This document shows, piece by piece, positions 5,928 to 7,219 of a stretch of 7,219 nucleotides of DNA. The DNA is taken from positions 1 through 7,219 of the forward strand of contig JBHJGX010000082.1 of NCBI GenBank assembly GCA_050331395.1, in the 5' to 3' direction. Both the position numbers and the translations under genes were made by a program. Every line of letters begins with the position of its first letter. Positions within the stretch are counted from its first letter, which is position 1. Source of the DNA: Thermohalobaculum sp050331395 (GTDB taxonomy: Bacteria > Pseudomonadota > Alphaproteobacteria > Rhodobacterales > Rhodobacteraceae). Under the pieces are notes generated by a model. That model saw only the letters and a list, made by a program, of their open reading frames with translations, searched no databases and was not told the origin of the DNA.

Positions 5928-7219
5928 TCAACCCTGTGACAGCGAGAGGAAATCCGCCTCGCTCGCCGGAAGGCTGACCGGATCGGCGCGCCCTGCCCCC
6001 CGGAATGGACCCGCCGCGTCCTGAAAGAGCTGTACGGTCAGCGTGCCGTCTCCACCCGGGCCGATCGCGAGCGCGATGTCCACCGCCCCGCCGGCGGGCA
6101 CAGGCGCCGGCAGCGCGCGCCGGCCGCCCCGGTGGACGAGACGCCCCCGCGCATCCGACCATTCGAGCCAAAGGCTCGTCGCAAACACCCCCTCGACGGG
6201 CCAATCCGCGCGGCTCGTGTTCTCCGCCCGGATCACCGCGCCGTCGGCTCCGCGAGAGCGCACCGAGAGCCGCCCGGCCAGCCGTTCGGGCACACCGTGA
6301 TAGATCCCGTCGGGCGGCGGCCCAGGCGGCCCGGCCTTGCGGCCGAGATAAAAGATCGTCTCGCCCCGGAGCGCCAGATCCTCGCCCCGCGCCGCCAGAA
6401 GCCGCGCGACATCGGGCTCGATCGCATCGTCATAGGGGTCGGCCGTGAAAAGCCGCAGCGTCTCGAACCCTGCCGCCTCGGCGAGCGCCCGCACTTCGCC
6501 GGGCGCGTACTCCCGGCAATGCCGGCCATGCGCGCCGCCCACTGGCACGAAGAGACCAAAGGATTGGGGCGCCGCCCCCCGCAGGATCTTCGCGACCCCC
6601 CGGTGGCTCGCCGCATTCGGCGTGCTCAGGATCAGATGACCGCCATCCACCAGCACCCGAGCGGCCTCGACGAGCGCATGCGCCGGATCGACCGCCAGAT
6701 GCTCGAGGATCTCCATGGCGAGGACCAGATCCGCAGACCCGTCGGCAAACGGCAGAGGGTCCCGCTCCACATCCGCCGGATGCAGCGTGATCGGCAGATC
6801 CTGGTGCCCCGGCACGCGGGCCCGCACCAGCTGCGACACCGCCCGCGCCTCCGCCCAGACCCCGTCGATCGCGATCCCCGGGAGCTCGGCCGCCAGCAAA
6901 GCCTGGAAGACCAAGGGCGGGACCACACCGAGATCGATTGCCCGTCGCGGCGCCAGCGGCCGGGCGAGCGCAAGTGTGGCCAGATAGCGCCGCCAATGCA
7001 CCGCAAGATATGGCCGGTGGAGCGGCGCCTGCGTCTCCCAATCGCCGGGATAGGTGCCCAGATCATAGGCCGCGAGGACCGCATCGAGATCGGCGAGCGC
7101 GAGATCCTCGGGCAGAGGCGGCGCCAGCGCCCGCTTGAGCGCGGCCAGATCCGGGCCGGGATCGGGGTCAAGGCTGGGGCCCGGGCTCGGAGGCTCGGGG
7201 GGCGAGACCGATGCCGGCC
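5928..7219 (-). CDS. SAM-dependent methyltransferase with C-terminal beta-sandwich, 5' end outside window
   Basis: At least 429 residues are visible. The frame stays open to the right edge, so the GTG at 7001 is probably internal rather than the start. Visible residues 1-25 are a Pro/Asp-rich linker (PPEPPSPGPSLDPDPGPDL), 26-90 are helical (LGTYPGDWETQAPLHRPYL), and about 90-294 form a class I methyltransferase domain. Motif I reads AIDLGVVPP, a degenerate form of the usual glycine-rich SAM loop. The acidic and motif IV region is PFADGSADLVLAMEILEHL, followed by LSTPNAASHRG and HCREYAPGEVRALAEAAGF. About 312-417 look like a beta-sandwich (ENTSRADWP, SLWLEWSDARGRLVHRGG, LPAPVPAGGAV), a domain I associate with polysaccharide-locus methyltransferases and glycosyltransferases. 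It is likely to methylate a sugar in the glycan made with the downstream enzyme. What lies N-terminal of the linker is unknown. Confidence 0.88.
   Translation of the reverse strand, partial: PASVSPPEPPSPGPSLDPDPGPDLAALKRALAPPLPEDLALADLDAVLAAYDLGTYPGDWETQAPLHRPYLAVHWRRYLATLALARPLAPRRAIDLGVVPPLVFQALLAAELPGIAIDGVWAEARAVSQLVRARVPGHQDLPITLHPADVERDPLPFADGSADLVLAMEILEHLAVDPAHALVEAARVLVDGGHLILSTPNAASHRGVAKILRGAAPQSFGLFVPVGGAHGRHCREYAPGEVRALAEAAGFETLRLFTADPYDDAIEPDVARLLAARGEDLALRGETIFYLGRKAGPPGPPPDGIYHGVPERLAGRLSVRSRGADGAVIRAENTSRADWPVEGVFATSLWLEWSDARGRLVHRGGRRALPAPVPAGGAVDIALAIGPGGDGTLTVQLFQDAAGPFRGAGRADPVSLPASEADFLSLSQG

Noticed and set aside
5923..6204. 94-residue N-terminal extension of the glycosyltransferase
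   Set aside because: It overlaps the 3' part of the methyltransferase gene in another frame and has the arginine- and glycine-rich look of a shadow frame.

Overview
The window looks like chromosomal DNA of a high-GC alphaproteobacterium, most likely of the Rhodobacteraceae/Rhodobacterales. The evidence is very GC-rich coding sequence with strong G/C third-position bias, a murA gene followed directly by a DUF2948 gene (a family known from alphaproteobacteria), and a GTTC-N7-GTTC motif matching the LexA operator used in this class. All protein genes are on the minus strand; the only plus-strand gene is a tRNA.

Layout, left to right. 1-235: non-coding, holding one good hairpin, probably the end of the murA transcription unit. 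236-3736: an apparent minus-strand operon, read right to left as a small basic repeat-containing protein (3428-3736), MurA (2122-3393), a DUF2948 protein (1527-2054) and a secreted beta-propeller-like protein of unknown function (236-1549). The first three are separated by 34 and 67 bases and the last two overlap. 3824-3898: tRNA-Thr(GGT) on the plus strand, divergent from the operon. 3899-4617: about 720 bases with no gene I can support. Its tRNA-proximal part is clearly less GC-rich than the flanking genes. It holds a perfect LexA-type SOS box with no obvious client gene, a hairpin that may terminate the right-hand operon, and a 101-bp MITE-like element with 25-bp imperfect terminal inverted repeats and a 4-bp target-site duplication. 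4618-7219: a second minus-strand operon, with a SAM-dependent methyltransferase carrying a C-terminal beta-sandwich (5928 to beyond the right edge) and a GT4-type glycosyltransferase (4618-5922) starting 5 bases after its stop.

Function. The left operon combines the first committed step of peptidoglycan synthesis (MurA) with small conserved alphaproteobacterial genes and one exported protein. The right pair looks like part of a surface-polysaccharide or glycan-modification locus; its acceptor cannot be read from the sequence.

I found no convincing evidence of a wholly new defence or mobile system. The points most worth checking are the orphan SOS box, the MITE-like element, the low-GC tRNA-flanking region and the unknown N-terminal part of the methyltransferase protein beyond the edge.
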